A DNA stretch of 64,000 nt from QHXQ01 sp045807745 (GCA_045807745.1 JBJMGT010000012.1:62001-126000); one strand, 5' to 3'. Shown: positions 24,602 to 33,569, numbered from the stretch's first letter. Notes: generated from the sequence alone by a model not told the origin. Made by a program: numbers and translations.

Positions 24602-26506
24602 TCAGGCGTTCAGCCAAGCGCGCAGGGCGGCGACGGTCGTGTGTCGGTCGATCTGGACGGGCTGCCCGTTGAAGCGTCTGAACTTGAAGTAATAATCCTC
24701 GTGGAAAGTATGGCGCTGGTCGAACAGCAGACTGATGGCGACGCGCTCGCCCAGCTTGAGCGATTCGGTGTGATCCGAGCGCCAGTGCATGCCGGCGAAA
24801 TTGCGGCCCAGCGAGATGTTGGCCGCCAGTTTATTGATCTCGCCGCCGACTCTGATCTGATTCCGGTCGTCGCCCTCGTAGGGCCGGAGCGACGTGCCCG
24901 TGCGGTTCGGCACGACGGGACTGCTGATGCACTGATCTTCCGGGAAGAAGGCTTTCAGGATGGTCGCGCACGCACCCGCCACGGTTGCATGACCGGCTCC
25001 GTAGGACGGGTGGATGGGCGAGCCTTCGGCGAACGCCATCGGCAGCAGGTAAGTGCCGTCCCGGTCGCCGGGTTGCATGGTCTTGCAGTCCTGCCGCTTG
25101 TTACAGTTCTGCGCTTTGTTGTGCTGGAAGACGCTGTAGGGGCCGTTGGGGTTGAAGATGGGCGATTGGAAGAGACTGGCCGCAATCGGGTACGTGCCGG
25201 GGTGGGTCTTCTCGCGGTGCGCGCGCCCGCCGAACTCTTCCGGGCGCAGGCGTCTGTGCACCAACCACTTCTCATACCAGACGGCTTTCAGCGCGCGCGT
25301 CATCACTTCGAGCAGCAGCCCCGTCACGTGCGTCGGGCCGAAGGTCGCGAAGCCGATCTGCGTCTTCGACTTGCCGGGAAACTCTTCCGCGCAGGGCGCG
25401 CTGGCGTTCACGTAGGGCAAGCCTGCGGCAAAGGGCACGCCCAAGCCGGGCAGCGCCTCGCAGCGGCGCAAGGGATCGCGCCCGGAGAGCAGGATCAAGG
25501 CTGCGTTCAGAAAGGCGTTGAACGTCAAATCCACATGGACGTACTGCCCCAAGTCGCGCCCGTTGCGGATGTAACGGCGGACGCGGTCGCATGCGCTTTG
25601 ATTAGCGTCGCAGCCGTTCTGCACGTCGAGCCACTCGCGGAACGTGGTCATGTAGTCGATGCGCGGCAGCACCGTCTGGATGCGGGCCGAGACACTCTGC
25701 GCGCCGTAGGGCACGTCCAGCAGTAAGAACTGCGAGACGTATGGGCCGATCAACTCGCCCTCGGCGAAACCGCGAAACAGATTCGCCCTAGTAATGCCGC
25801 CGGGGACGGCGTAGAAGGGACTGGGGGTGGTGAAGAAGCTGAAGCGCCGCAGGTCTTGATAGGCCGCGTCGAGCAAAGGCTGGTTGGCATAGTCGGTGAA
25901 CGGGATGTCGCGCGCCAATGCCAGCCAATAGTTTTCCAGTATGTCGGCGGCTTCGTCGTTGCTGGCGAACCTTGGCGGGGCGGGCTGTTCCAGCGCGTGC
26001 GAATCGGCCCCTTCCAGATCGAACGCGTAGCCGGCCTGCGGGTCTTCCAACTTGCGGGAGTTAGGGTCGCAGCCGAGCATGATGCTTTCGTAGCCGGTCT
26101 CGGTGTCGAGCGCTTTGAGCAGATCGCAATAGGCAGCGGGGCGCACCTCGCCCGTCGCGTCATCATGAGGCAAGCCTTTCGTAAAGCTCGCGATGAAATT
26201 CTGGTTGCGGTAGAGCACTTCGTCGCCGTTGCAGGGGTGCGTCGGCGGCGTGCCGCCCGGCGGCGGCCCGAACAGCCGCGCGAACTCGTCGTCGGCCGCA
26301 TCGCGCCGTCTGGCCCGCGCCAGCTCAGCGCGCGGTCGGCCCTGATCGCCGCCCATGATTTTGTCGCGCCCAAGCTCGCAGCCGGCCGGGCATGCCGGGT
26401 CTAACGTTAACGTCTGTGTCTTGCTCGCTCGTTGAGTAGCGCTTTTGCGCGCAGCGCCCCGACCGCCGCCGCGCGTGCCTTTCTGACCGCCCTTACGCGT
26501 AGCCAT
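24602..26506 (-). CDS. Vanadium-dependent haloperoxidase, algal bromoperoxidase-like
   Basis: 634 aa. The vanadate pocket is recognisable: K413 and R421 in EKWLVHRRLRPEEF, HPSYGAGHATVAGAC with G505-H506, and R568 plus H574 in GRNFAGMHWRSD, keeping the R-x5-H spacing. This order is the same as in vanadium bromo- and chloroperoxidases and PAP2 phosphatases. The length and the HRRLRPEEFGGR segment point to the long algal/bacterial bromoperoxidase group. The enzyme would oxidise halide with H2O2. The N-terminus is a K/R/G-rich 30-residue tail with no signal peptide. GGGAGGGTTAAATC precedes the ATG. It has ten or more Cys, unusual for the family. No halide transporter or regulator is adjacent. Confidence 0.87.
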   Translation of the reverse strand: MATRKGGQKGTRGGGRGAARKSATQRASKTQTLTLDPACPAGCELGRDKIMGGDQGRPRAELARARRRDAADDEFARLFGPPPGGTPPTHPCNGDEVLYRNQNFIASFTKGLPHDDATGEVRPAAYCDLLKALDTETGYESIMLGCDPNSRKLEDPQAGYAFDLEGADSHALEQPAPPRFASNDEAADILENYWLALARDIPFTDYANQPLLDAAYQDLRRFSFFTTPSPFYAVPGGITRANLFRGFAEGELIGPYVSQFLLLDVPYGAQSVSARIQTVLPRIDYMTTFREWLDVQNGCDANQSACDRVRRYIRNGRDLGQYVHVDLTFNAFLNAALILLSGRDPLRRCEALPGLGVPFAAGLPYVNASAPCAEEFPGKSKTQIGFATFGPTHVTGLLLEVMTRALKAVWYEKWLVHRRLRPEEFGGRAHREKTHPGTYPIAASLFQSPIFNPNGPYSVFQHNKAQNCNKRQDCKTMQPGDRDGTYLLPMAFAEGSPIHPSYGAGHATVAGACATILKAFFPEDQCISSPVVPNRTGTSLRPYEGDDRNQIRVGGEINKLAANISLGRNFAGMHWRSDHTESLKLGERVAISLLFDQRHTFHEDYYFKFRRFNGQPVQIDRHTTVAALRAWLNA

Positions 26507-26874
26507 GATTTAACCCTCCCGTGCAGTGAAGTCTCGCCGCCGGCGGGGCAGAGACACCCCGCGCCTCCACGCGCGCCTCCACGCGCGCTGTTGCCGAGAC
26601 AATGTTGCGTCAGCAGCCGACACGGGAGGCCGCCCGGCGCATCGTGCCTCGAAATGGAATAGTGACGGTGCTGATTACATGAGGCTGCGGCGACATGGCG
26701 TTTCCCGGTCGTGAGAAGTTACGTGAGGCTAACGAAGCTAGGGCTTACGTTAGCAGTAAACTGAAGCGGCTAAACGCAGAGCAAAATATTGCAGCCGGTC
26801 TATGATGTCAAGAAAATAACGGTGCGGGCCTAGACGGTTGTCCGGCCCCTCAGTGCGATGGCGGACGCTATTGC
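26507..26874. other. Gene-free stretch upstream of the selenocysteine tRNA
   Basis: Contains the haloperoxidase ribosome site next to 26506 and otherwise no convincing open frame. Small inverted repeats occur (GGGCCTAGACGGTTGTCCGGCCC near 26826-26848), but nothing I can name. Confidence 0.4.
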
Positions 26875-26904
26875 TTGACACTGCGGCGTGAACGCGCATA
26901 GGTT
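26875..26904 (+). promoter_or_regulatory. Probable promoter of the selenocysteine tRNA
   Basis: TTGACA (26875-26880), an 18-nt spacer and TAGGTT (26899-26904) end 16 nt before the mature tRNA 5' end. Confidence 0.55.
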
Positions 26905-26920
26905 ACGGTGCTTTGAGCGG

Positions 26921-27020
26921 GGAGGCGCATCCGTTCTGGTGAACGGCGCGGTCTTCAAAACCGTCTGGTGAGCCTGTGAGAACAGGCTTAGGTAGGTTCG
27001 ATTCCTACACGCCTCCGCCA
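26921..27020 (+). tRNA. selC: tRNA-Sec (anticodon TCA)
   Basis: 100 nt including an encoded CCA. The acceptor is GGAGGCG(C)/(A)CGCCTCC, long as in SelC. The D arm has six pairs CCGTTC-TGGT-GAACGG. The anticodon arm has loop CTTCAAA, identical to the loop I recall for E. coli selC, with TCA at 26955-26957. The long variable arm forms AGCCTG-TGAGAA-CAGGCT. The T arm is GTAGG-TTCGATT-CCTAC, followed by G-CCA. These are the hallmarks of selenocysteine tRNA, which inserts Sec at UGA codons with SelB. selA, selB and selD are not in the window. One possible C-A mismatch sits at the eighth acceptor pair. Confidence 0.95.
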
Positions 27021-27030
27021 GACAAATTTA

Positions 27031-27106
27031 GATTGCGGATTTCGGATTGCGGATTAGCAGCGAGCTATCCTTTCAATCCGCAATCCGAAATCCTCATTCC
27101 GCAATC
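27031..27106. repeat. GGATTGCGGATT palindromic micro-repeat upstream of dprA
   Basis: The left arm GATTGCGGATTTCGGATTGC-GGATT (27031-27055) is complementary to 27075-27106 apart from a 7-nt insertion. It lies 10 nt after the tRNA 3' end and 3 nt before the dprA ATG, so it may double as terminator of selC and leader of dprA. Confidence 0.85.
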
Positions 27107-27109
27107 ATT

Positions 27110-28240
27110 ATGCGCGATTGGATTGCCTTGAATATGACGCCGGGCGTCGGGCCCCGTGTGGCGGCGCGTTTGCTGGAACGCTTCGGCGCGGCCGAAGCGG
27201 TCTTTGGTGCGTTGCGCGCTGAGTTGGAGCAGTTGCGGCTGCGCCCTGAGACGCTGGAATCAATCGTGCTGCGCGACCGGCACGAAGCGGCCGCAGCCGA
27301 GCTTGTGCGCGTGCGCGAGTTGGGCGCGGACGTGCTCGTCTTAGACGACGGCACGTACCCGGCCCTTTTGCGGGAGATCGCCGACCCGCCGATCACGCTC
27401 TACGTCAGAGGCGCTTGGGCCGAAGCGTTGGACGCGCCGTGCGTCGGCATCGTCGGCTCGCGGCGTTGTTCGACCTATGGGCAGAACACGGCCAGCTTAC
27501 TGGCGCGCGAGTTGGCGAGTCGCGGCGTGACGATTGTGTCGGGGCTGGCGCGCGGGATAGACGCGGCGGCACATCGCGGCGCACTCGAAGCAGGCGGGCG
27601 CACGGTTGCCGTGTTAGGCACAGGTGTGGACGATGTCTATCCGCGCGAGCATAAAAAACTAGCGACGGAGATTTTGGCGCGCGGCGGTGCGCTCGTCTCA
27701 CAGTTCCCGTTGGCGACGCCGCCAATCCCGGAAAATTTTCCGTATCGTAATCGCGTCATCAGCGGCTTGAGTCTCGGCGTCGTGCTAGTCGAAGCGGCGG
27801 AGAACAGCGGCAGCTTGATCACGGCGCGGCTCGCGTTGGAACAGGGGCGCGAAGTCTTCGCCGTCCCCGGCAACATCACTTCGCGCAACTCGTTTGGCAC
27901 GAACTATCTGATCAAAGCCGCCGGCGCAAAGCTCGTGCAACAATGGCAAGATGTCGCGGCCGAACTGCCAGCCGACATTGCCGCGCGGCTGTTGCCGCCA
28001 GAGCCGAAGCGGAAGAAGAATGACAAGACGAGCGCGCTCGCCGTCAACGTACCAGCGGATTTATCTGAGCATGAGCGCATCGTCTTCGCGCAGTTGTCAC
28101 CTGATGAGCCGGCGCACATAGATGCGCTCGCGGTTAGTTGTCAGTTGTCTCTGCCGGAATTAACAGGCGCGCTGTTGGGTTTGGAAATGCGTGAACTGGT
28201 GCGGCAACTGCCCGGCAAATGCTTCGTTAGGAAATTATAA
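27110..28240 (+). CDS. dprA: DNA-processing protein DprA
   Basis: 376 aa from ATGCGCGATTGG. DprA protects incoming single-stranded DNA and loads RecA in natural transformation. An N-terminal HhH/SAM-like part (MTPGVGPRVAARLLERFG) precedes the Rossmann core: VGIVGSRRCSTYG, GVTIVSGLARGIDAAAHRGAL, GTGVDDVYPREH, ENFPYRNRVISGLSLGVVLVEA, SGSLITARLALEQGREVFAVPGN and GTNYLIKAAGAKLV. The C-terminal winged-helix (DLSEHERIVFAQLSPDEPAHIDALA) is present, so it is full length. The upstream gap is a palindromic micro-repeat that ends 3 nt before the ATG, leaving no room for an independent Shine-Dalgarno. Confidence 0.95.
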   Translation: MRDWIALNMTPGVGPRVAARLLERFGAAEAVFGALRAELEQLRLRPETLESIVLRDRHEAAAAELVRVRELGADVLVLDDGTYPALLREIADPPITLYVRGAWAEALDAPCVGIVGSRRCSTYGQNTASLLARELASRGVTIVSGLARGIDAAAHRGALEAGGRTVAVLGTGVDDVYPREHKKLATEILARGGALVSQFPLATPPIPENFPYRNRVISGLSLGVVLVEAAENSGSLITARLALEQGREVFAVPGNITSRNSFGTNYLIKAAGAKLVQQWQDVAAELPADIAARLLPPEPKRKKNDKTSALAVNVPADLSEHERIVFAQLSPDEPAHIDALAVSCQLSLPELTGALLGLEMRELVRQLPGKCFVRKL

Positions 28241-28287
28241 CGAGCAAAGCCGGGCAGTGCGATTTGTGAGCAAAACCGTCCGTCCGC

Positions 28288-30306
28288 TTACTGGCGCACG
28301 ATCACGGGCGCGTTTTGCGCGAAGCCGCGCCGGTTGTTGAAGCGATTGTTGATGGGGCCTGAGCGCGTGCCGAGCACGCCTTGCACCATGGCGAGCCGCA
28401 CGAGCAGCCGCGCTTCCGGGTATTGGAAGCGGTCGGCGGTCGTCTTAGCGCGCTCGAAATCGCTCTTGGCGAGCACCGATAACTCCTGCCCATAACGCGA
28501 CACCATTGAGCCGAGCATGCTGTTGCCCGCGAGCGCCATCTCGCCGTCCTTGAAGACGTTCAACTCGAACCCGCTCAACGCGGCGGCGGCCGGCAACAGT
28601 TCGTTCAACTGACTGATGCCCGGCTCCAGCACTTCAAACCCGCGCGCCGGATCGAGCGCGGCGTAAGCGTGCGCGACTTGCAGTTGGCGCTCAAGCTCCG
28701 GATAGCTGGTTGCGCGGCGCGTGACGAGCGTGCGCGCTTCTTCCAGAAACTGCAACGCCAGTTTTTGATTATCAGCCTGCGCCGCGTCGGCCAGTTGCAG
28801 CAGCAAATCGACCCGCTCTTCGTCCGACGACAGGCGCGCGAGCGTCTGGCGCACGTCTTCGAGTTGATTGGCTTTGGCCTTGGTGATCGTCTGCTTCGTC
28901 TCAATCGCCTGCGTGACCGTGCCGCGCGTGTCTGCGTCCAAATGGTCGCTGGCGATCTGGCGTGCGCGATCAACATTGCCCTCGTCTATGGCTTTGAACG
29001 CCGCCTGTTGATAGATTCTTGATTGCAACTGCGGCGGCGCAGTCGCGGCGGCGGCGAGCAGACTGTCGGACGTGCCCTGCTGCATGGCGTTGGCCAACTG
29101 GGTCATAGCAGCGCGCGGATTATTGTTATTGCTACCCGTGCCCAACTCGCCCAACTTCTGGCGCACGGCCTGCGCGCGGGCGGGCACGTACTGATCGATC
29201 TGCGGCAGCAGCATCTGCAAAGTCATCAACATCATCCGCGCGTTGCTCTGCTCAATCTGCGCGTCAGTCGGTTGTCCCGGAGACGAGCTGGACGTTGTCA
29301 CGGTGGTACGCGTGCCACCGCCGCCACCACGCCCACCGCCAGTGATTTGACCGTTGACCGCGACGCCACCGCCGCGTGGCCCGCCGAATCCATTAGCTGT
29401 ACTAACCTGATTGGGCGTGGCCTTGAGCGCCGCGGCGATCAAGTTCTCCATCAAGCTGCGATAAGCCGCATCATTGAGCACCTGCGTCGTGCTAGTGGTC
29501 GCGGCTTGTGCGCCGGCGGCTTGTTGCGTGTCGGCGGGGCGCGGCCCCGATTGCAGTAGGGTGAACGCGAGGCTATCTGCTTCGCGGCTGGCGAGCAGAT
29601 TATCGGGCTGCAAACGAGCGAGTATTTTATCCGACAGACGCGCGGCGGCCGTCTTATCTTTCTGCTGTAACTGTGCGAGCACGCTCGCCAGCGTAGCGGA
29701 ATAATCGCCCTTGTCTAACATCTCTTCGGCCTTACGCAGGGCCAAGGCCGGGTCGGTCGCGGCGACGAGCGTGAGCAGACGCTGTTCGAGGAACGTGTCG
29801 TCGTTCATAAACTGCCGTGCGCCGCGCACGTCGGTCGCCGTTTGCTGCGGTGGGCGCGTCGTCTGAAAAATTTGATAGGCGAGCGGCGCATCGTGGCGCG
29901 CGACTGCGAGCACCAACTCCTGCCGCAACTGGACGCCGGCGCGCGCCTGATTGAACGCCTGCCGGTCGTTGTTGCCGTTGGCTTGCTGCAACAACTCGGT
30001 CAAGGCGGCCGCGGCGTTATTAAACAAAGTGCGGGCGCGCCCCTCGTCGCGCTTCCAGAGCAGATCGGCGGCGGCGACCTGCATGCGGACACGATTCTCC
30101 GGTAGCTTGAGTGCCTGCGCGTCCGTCACTACATCTTCCAACAGTGCGTAAGCCTGCTTCTCCAACGCGCTCTTGGCTTCGTCCGATGGCGTAGCGGTCG
30201 GCGACGCTGTGGCCTCCTGCGCCTTTAACGCCGCGCCCGCACCGCCGCCGAGATAAAACGCGAAGAACAGAATCGCACTGGCTATGTTGATCTTTCTCAT
30301 GCTCAT
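28288..30306 (-). CDS. Secreted helical-repeat protein of unknown function
   Basis: 672 aa with a signal peptide (INIASAILFFAFYLGGGAGA). Mostly alpha-helical, Ala/Gln/Leu-rich, with TPR-like stretches (LEDVVTDAQALKLPENRVRMQVAAADLLWKRDEGRARTLFNNAAA in pieces; DLLLQLADAAQADNQKLALQFLEEA). A Gly-rich low-complexity linker near 310-345 (FGGPRGGGVAVNGQITGGGR) divides it into two halves. The C-terminus carries RFNNRRGFAQNAPVIVRQ. Similar secreted proteins are frequent in Acidobacteria but I cannot assign a role. It is convergent with dprA and flanked upstream by a GCGGGCATCC repeat. Confidence 0.78.
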   Translation of the reverse strand: MSMRKINIASAILFFAFYLGGGAGAALKAQEATASPTATPSDEAKSALEKQAYALLEDVVTDAQALKLPENRVRMQVAAADLLWKRDEGRARTLFNNAAAALTELLQQANGNNDRQAFNQARAGVQLRQELVLAVARHDAPLAYQIFQTTRPPQQTATDVRGARQFMNDDTFLEQRLLTLVAATDPALALRKAEEMLDKGDYSATLASVLAQLQQKDKTAAARLSDKILARLQPDNLLASREADSLAFTLLQSGPRPADTQQAAGAQAATTSTTQVLNDAAYRSLMENLIAAALKATPNQVSTANGFGGPRGGGVAVNGQITGGGRGGGGGTRTTVTTSSSSPGQPTDAQIEQSNARMMLMTLQMLLPQIDQYVPARAQAVRQKLGELGTGSNNNNPRAAMTQLANAMQQGTSDSLLAAAATAPPQLQSRIYQQAAFKAIDEGNVDRARQIASDHLDADTRGTVTQAIETKQTITKAKANQLEDVRQTLARLSSDEERVDLLLQLADAAQADNQKLALQFLEEARTLVTRRATSYPELERQLQVAHAYAALDPARGFEVLEPGISQLNELLPAAAALSGFELNVFKDGEMALAGNSMLGSMVSRYGQELSVLAKSDFERAKTTADRFQYPEARLLVRLAMVQGVLGTRSGPINNRFNNRRGFAQNAPVIVRQ

Positions 30307-30429
30307 TTACCTTATACCGACGAATAAAATCTGGACAGGGAATTGCCCGCTCACAATAACAGTTAGACGGTGCGGCCGGCGAGTTGGTTACATTTTATAG
30401 CAGTTGGCAGGCGAATGAAACCACTTACT

Positions 30430-30530
30430 GCCGGGAGCGCGGGCATCCCTGCCTGCCAACGAGCCGTCAGGCGAGTAACTCTATTCGCGCTGGCGCGCTC
30501 ATGGCGGGCAGGGATGCCCGCGCTCCCGGC
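30430..30530. repeat. GCGGGCATCC palindromic repeat, copy 2
   Basis: Arms 30430-30458 and 30502-30530 (GCCGGGAGCGCGGGCATCCC and continuation) are complementary at 28 of 29 positions. It shares both arms and part of the interior (CGCGCTCATGGCGGGCA) with 22587-22728. The right end is 14 nt beyond the sensor-kinase stop. Confidence 0.9.
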
Positions 30531-30544
30531 TTATAGTCCCTTGC

Positions 30545-31960
30545 TTAGACGATGGCCGCTGTCTGTGCGACCGGCTGCTCCTTTGCGGCGGCGACGGCCG
30601 GCAGATGCAACTCGACGAGCAACCCACCGTCAGGGTGATTGGCGGCGGTGACGCTGCCTTCATGCAAACGCACGGCGCGCTCGGTGATGGCAAGACCGAG
30701 ACCCGTGCCACCGGAAGCGCGGTCACGCGCGTCCGCCACGCGATAGAAGGGCCGGAAGATATCTGCGAGCGCCTCGTTAGGCACGCCCGCGCCGTGATCG
30801 CGCACGCTGATGACGGCCACGCTCGCGTCGCCTGCAACTTGGCAGTGCAGCGCCACGTCAACCAACGTGTGCGCCGGTGTGTAGTGGACGGCGTTGCGCA
30901 CCACGTTCTCGATGGCGCTGCGCAGGAGGGGCGCGACGCCTGCAACGTAGCACGAATCGCAACGCGTCACGCGCACCGCGCGGTCAGTGTGGCCCGCTTC
31001 AAAGTTCGCGTCCGCCACGACCTCTTCGACCAACTGCGCGAGATCGACCGGCGTGCGCCGCCGCTCGTCCATGCCGCTCTCCCAACGCGCGAGCGTGAGC
31101 AGTTGCCCGATCATCTCGTTGAGCCGCCACGCCTCGCGCTCGATGCGATCAAGCGCGCTCGTAGCTTCCACGCCCGCGCGCTTGCGGGCCAAGTCCAACG
31201 CGACGTTCAGGCGCGCGAGCGGCGAGCGTAGCTCGTGCGAGATGTCGCGGATGAGCCGTTGCTGCACGCTCACCAGTGTCTCGACGCGCGTCGCCATCGT
31301 ATCGAAGTCGTGCCCCATCGCGGCCAACTCGTCGCGGCGTTTGCCGAGCAGCGGGCCGACGCGGGCCGAGAGATCGCCGCCCGCGACCTGTCGCGTCACG
31401 CCGCGCAGTTTCACGACCGGCGAGACGATGTAGCGCGCCAGTCCGTAGCAGAGCGCGCCCACCGTCAACAGCACGGCGAGGATGGGGAGCGCATGTGCGG
31501 CGGGGTGCTCGAAGAACGGGCTGAAGTGCGAGTGTTGTGATAGATCAGCTACGACGTAGAGATGACCGCCGTCGGTCACGACCGGGTGTGCGCCGAACAT
31601 ACCCTCGCCGGGCGGGGCGCGCACGATCTGTCTGGTCGTGATTGCCCGCCGCGCCGCCGCTTGCACTTCGGGCGGGACGCTGCGCCCCATTACTTCCGTG
31701 CCCTGCTCGTCAAAGAAGAAAAATGTGATGTCCGCCCTGTTGTTGGCCGCGCCGAAGAGTTGTGCGAGACCCGCGCGCCCTGTGCGTTCGTAAGTGTCCG
31801 CCGCTTGGCGCGCGTACACGTCCATAATCCTGTCCATCCCCGTGTAGAAGGGGAACGGCTGCCGCGTGCGCGTCAACTCGGTCGTGACAAACAGCGCGCC
31901 GACGACCAGTGCCATCGCCAGCCAGAACCAGAGGAAGACTTTGAGAAACAGACTACGCAT
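30545..31960 (-). CDS. Sensor histidine kinase, CpxA-like
   Basis: 471 aa. TM1 is about 8-28 and TM2 about 155-177; between them lies a periplasmic sensor (about 30-150) with YERTGRAGLAQLFG and FFFDEQGTEVMGRSVPPEV as in CpxA-type sensors. A HAMP domain (about 178-232) follows, then the H-box RDISHELRSPLARL (H242), N-box IENVVRNAVHY, G-boxes DHGAGVPNEAL and GGTGLGLAI, and the F segment IFRPFYRV. It is 29 nt downstream of the response-regulator gene. It probably responds to envelope stress, as judged by the divergent Spy/CpxP-like gene; the signal itself is unknown. Confidence 0.92.
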   Translation of the reverse strand: MRSLFLKVFLWFWLAMALVVGALFVTTELTRTRQPFPFYTGMDRIMDVYARQAADTYERTGRAGLAQLFGAANNRADITFFFFDEQGTEVMGRSVPPEVQAAARRAITTRQIVRAPPGEGMFGAHPVVTDGGHLYVVADLSQHSHFSPFFEHPAAHALPILAVLLTVGALCYGLARYIVSPVVKLRGVTRQVAGGDLSARVGPLLGKRRDELAAMGHDFDTMATRVETLVSVQQRLIRDISHELRSPLARLNVALDLARKRAGVEATSALDRIEREAWRLNEMIGQLLTLARWESGMDERRRTPVDLAQLVEEVVADANFEAGHTDRAVRVTRCDSCYVAGVAPLLRSAIENVVRNAVHYTPAHTLVDVALHCQVAGDASVAVISVRDHGAGVPNEALADIFRPFYRVADARDRASGGTGLGLAITERAVRLHEGSVTAANHPDGGLLVELHLPAVAAAKEQPVAQTAAIV

Positions 31961-31989
31961 CGGAATATCTTCAACGGTCGCTTACATCC

Positions 31990-32787
31990 TCATGCATTCA
32001 CACCCGCGCTGCTTGACTCCGCCTCAGTCGGTCGGCCGTAGACGTAACCCACGCCGCGCACCGTCTTAATACGCTCGACTTCGCCGATGTAATGGCCGAG
32101 TTTTTTGCGCAGATGACTGATGTGCATGTCTATGCTGCGGTCGAGCGGCGACAGCTCACGCCCCAGCACGCCCCTGACCAACTCTTCGCGCTTGACGATC
32201 CGCCCGGCGGCGGCGAGCAGGATCAACAACAGGTCGTATTCGACGTTGGTCAACTCAACCTTCACGCCCGCGCGCCGCACGTGCCGCATGCCTGTGTCCA
32301 CCTCTACATCGCCGACCTTGATCCGCTCAGGCAGGGCAGCGACACCGGCCGGACTGCTGTCCTCGTCCGCACCCGGCTGCGTCCGCCGCAAAATGGCGTT
32401 GATGCGTGCGACCAACTCGCGCGGGTTGAACGGCTTTGGCAGATAATCGTCCGCGCCGATCTCCAAGCCCACGATTCTATCCACGTCGTCGCCGCGCGCC
32501 GTCAACATCAGGACGGGGACGCGCCGGCGCGCAGCGCGGATGCGGCGGAGCACCTCGAAGCCGTTCATGGCGGGCAGCATTACGTCCAAAACGACAAGCG
32601 CGTGCGCGCCGGAGAGCGCCCGCTCAAGCCCGCGCGCGCCGTCGTTCGCCGTCTCGATCTGAAAGCCTTCCTCCGTCAATAACTCCGCGACCAACTCGCA
32701 CAACTCCCGGTCGTCATCAATGATCAGAATCGCCACCGGCGCGGCGCGGTCATGCTCAGCAGACGTTTGTGCGTTCGGCATCAACAC
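31990..32787 (-). CDS. OmpR-family response regulator, CpxR-like
   Basis: 265 aa from GTG (or ATG two codons in). Receiver domain about 17-130: acidic pocket IIDDD, phospho-acceptor D68 in LVVLDVMLPAMNG, MLTARGDDVD and YLPKPFNPREL (K). The C-terminal winged-helix (about 165-255) has VELTNVEYDLLLILLAAAGR, SPLDRSIDMHISHLRKKLG and RIKTVRGVGYVY. First gene of the two-component operon. Its own promoter region carries a perfect 15-bp inverted repeat and direct repeats shared with the divergent gene, so autoregulation is likely. CpxR-like rather than a certain orthologue. Confidence 0.92.
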   Translation of the reverse strand: MLMPNAQTSAEHDRAAPVAILIIDDDRELCELVAELLTEEGFQIETANDGARGLERALSGAHALVVLDVMLPAMNGFEVLRRIRAARRRVPVLMLTARGDDVDRIVGLEIGADDYLPKPFNPRELVARINAILRRTQPGADEDSSPAGVAALPERIKVGDVEVDTGMRHVRRAGVKVELTNVEYDLLLILLAAAGRIVKREELVRGVLGRELSPLDRSIDMHISHLRKKLGHYIGEVERIKTVRGVGYVYGRPTEAESSSAGVNA

Positions 32788-32816
32788 TCATTCTATCTTA
32801 CGCATCACCGGGCGCT

Positions 32817-32865
32817 TGTAAAGAATTGTCAGGGGCGGCGCACCCCAAGTTGACAATTCTTTACA
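32817..32865. promoter_or_regulatory. 15-bp perfect inverted repeat between regulator and Spy-like genes
   Basis: TGTAAAGAATTGTCA (32817-32831) and TGACAATTCTTTACA (32851-32865) are exact reverse complements. The 19-nt loop itself can pair as GGGG-CACCCC. It lies in the divergent promoter region and contains the GTAAA half-site of CpxR boxes. Confidence 0.7.
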
Positions 32866-32885
32866 TAAGACGGCGGACTCTTTAC
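32850..32885 (+). promoter_or_regulatory. Direct repeat TTGACAA-nn-CTTTAC, site 1
   Basis: TTGACAATTCTTTAC, 6 nt, then a second half ending ACTCTTTAC (21-nt period). It has the same layout as 33636-33672. It is about 95-130 nt upstream of the Spy-like start and about 65-100 nt upstream of the regulator start, suggesting response-regulator binding to both. Confidence 0.6.
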
Positions 32886-32978
32886 AACACCGGCGGCCCA
32901 ATTTGCGTCAATATGGGTGCACAGTTGCGGGCTTGATAGCTCGCGGTAGGCAGACCGAAGTTGAGAGGAGAAGAAGGC

Positions 32979-33509
32979 ATGATAACTTTGAGAACGAAAA
33001 AGATCGCGAGCTTGTTTGCGCTCATCGGCGCGTTGGCGCTGGTGGCGATAGTCGGCTTCGCGCAAGGCCCGGCGCACTTTGGCGGACATGGGCACGGCGG
33101 CCCCGGTGACAGTGGCCCCGGCGAACATGGGCGGGGCGGCCCCGATGGCGGCATCCCGTTCGCGCGTGAGCTTAATCTGACGGACGCGCAGAAGACCCAG
33201 ATCAAACAGATCATGGACAGCGCCTTCGAGAGCACGAAGGCACTGCACGAGCAGTTGCGGCAACTGCACGACAGCGCACCCGATCCGTTGAGCGGCGCGG
33301 CGTTCGACGAGGCGGCCGTGCGCGCCGCGGCGCAGAAGCACGCGGCTATTGAGGTCGAGTTGGAGGTGGCCCATGCCCGCGCGATGTCGCAGGTCTTCGC
33401 CGTGTTGACGGCCGAGCAGAAGGCGCAACTCGCCGCGCACCACAAGGAGATGGAGCAGCGGCACGCTGAGTGGGAATCACAGCACAAGCCACCGACCGAC
33501 AATAAGTAG
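32979..33509 (+). CDS. Spy/CpxP-like periplasmic LTxxQ protein
   Basis: 176 aa from an ATG preceded by GAGGAGAAGAAGGC. Signal peptide IASLFALIGALALVAIVGFA. A His/Gly-rich segment (about 35-60: HFGGHGHGGPGD) could bind metal. The helical domain has two LTxxQ-type motifs, LNLTDAQKTQIKQIM and LTAEQKAQLAAHH, characteristic of Spy, CpxP and ZraP. Such proteins are ATP-independent periplasmic chaperones or zinc-binding negative regulators of the adjacent sensor. Divergence from the CpxR/CpxA-like operon supports this. A strong terminator follows. Confidence 0.87.
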   Translation: MITLRTKKIASLFALIGALALVAIVGFAQGPAHFGGHGHGGPGDSGPGEHGRGGPDGGIPFARELNLTDAQKTQIKQIMDSAFESTKALHEQLRQLHDSAPDPLSGAAFDEAAVRAAAQKHAAIEVELEVAHARAMSQVFAVLTAEQKAQLAAHHKEMEQRHAEWESQHKPPTDNK

Positions 33510-33569
33510 AGGCAGATAAAACTCCGCCTTGTACGCTTAAGCTTGCGGGCTTAAGGTTAGTGAGCCGAC

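Noticed and set aside
24506..25726. 406-aa open frame antisense to the haloperoxidase
   Set aside because: No recognisable motifs; the sense strand has the full vanadate site.
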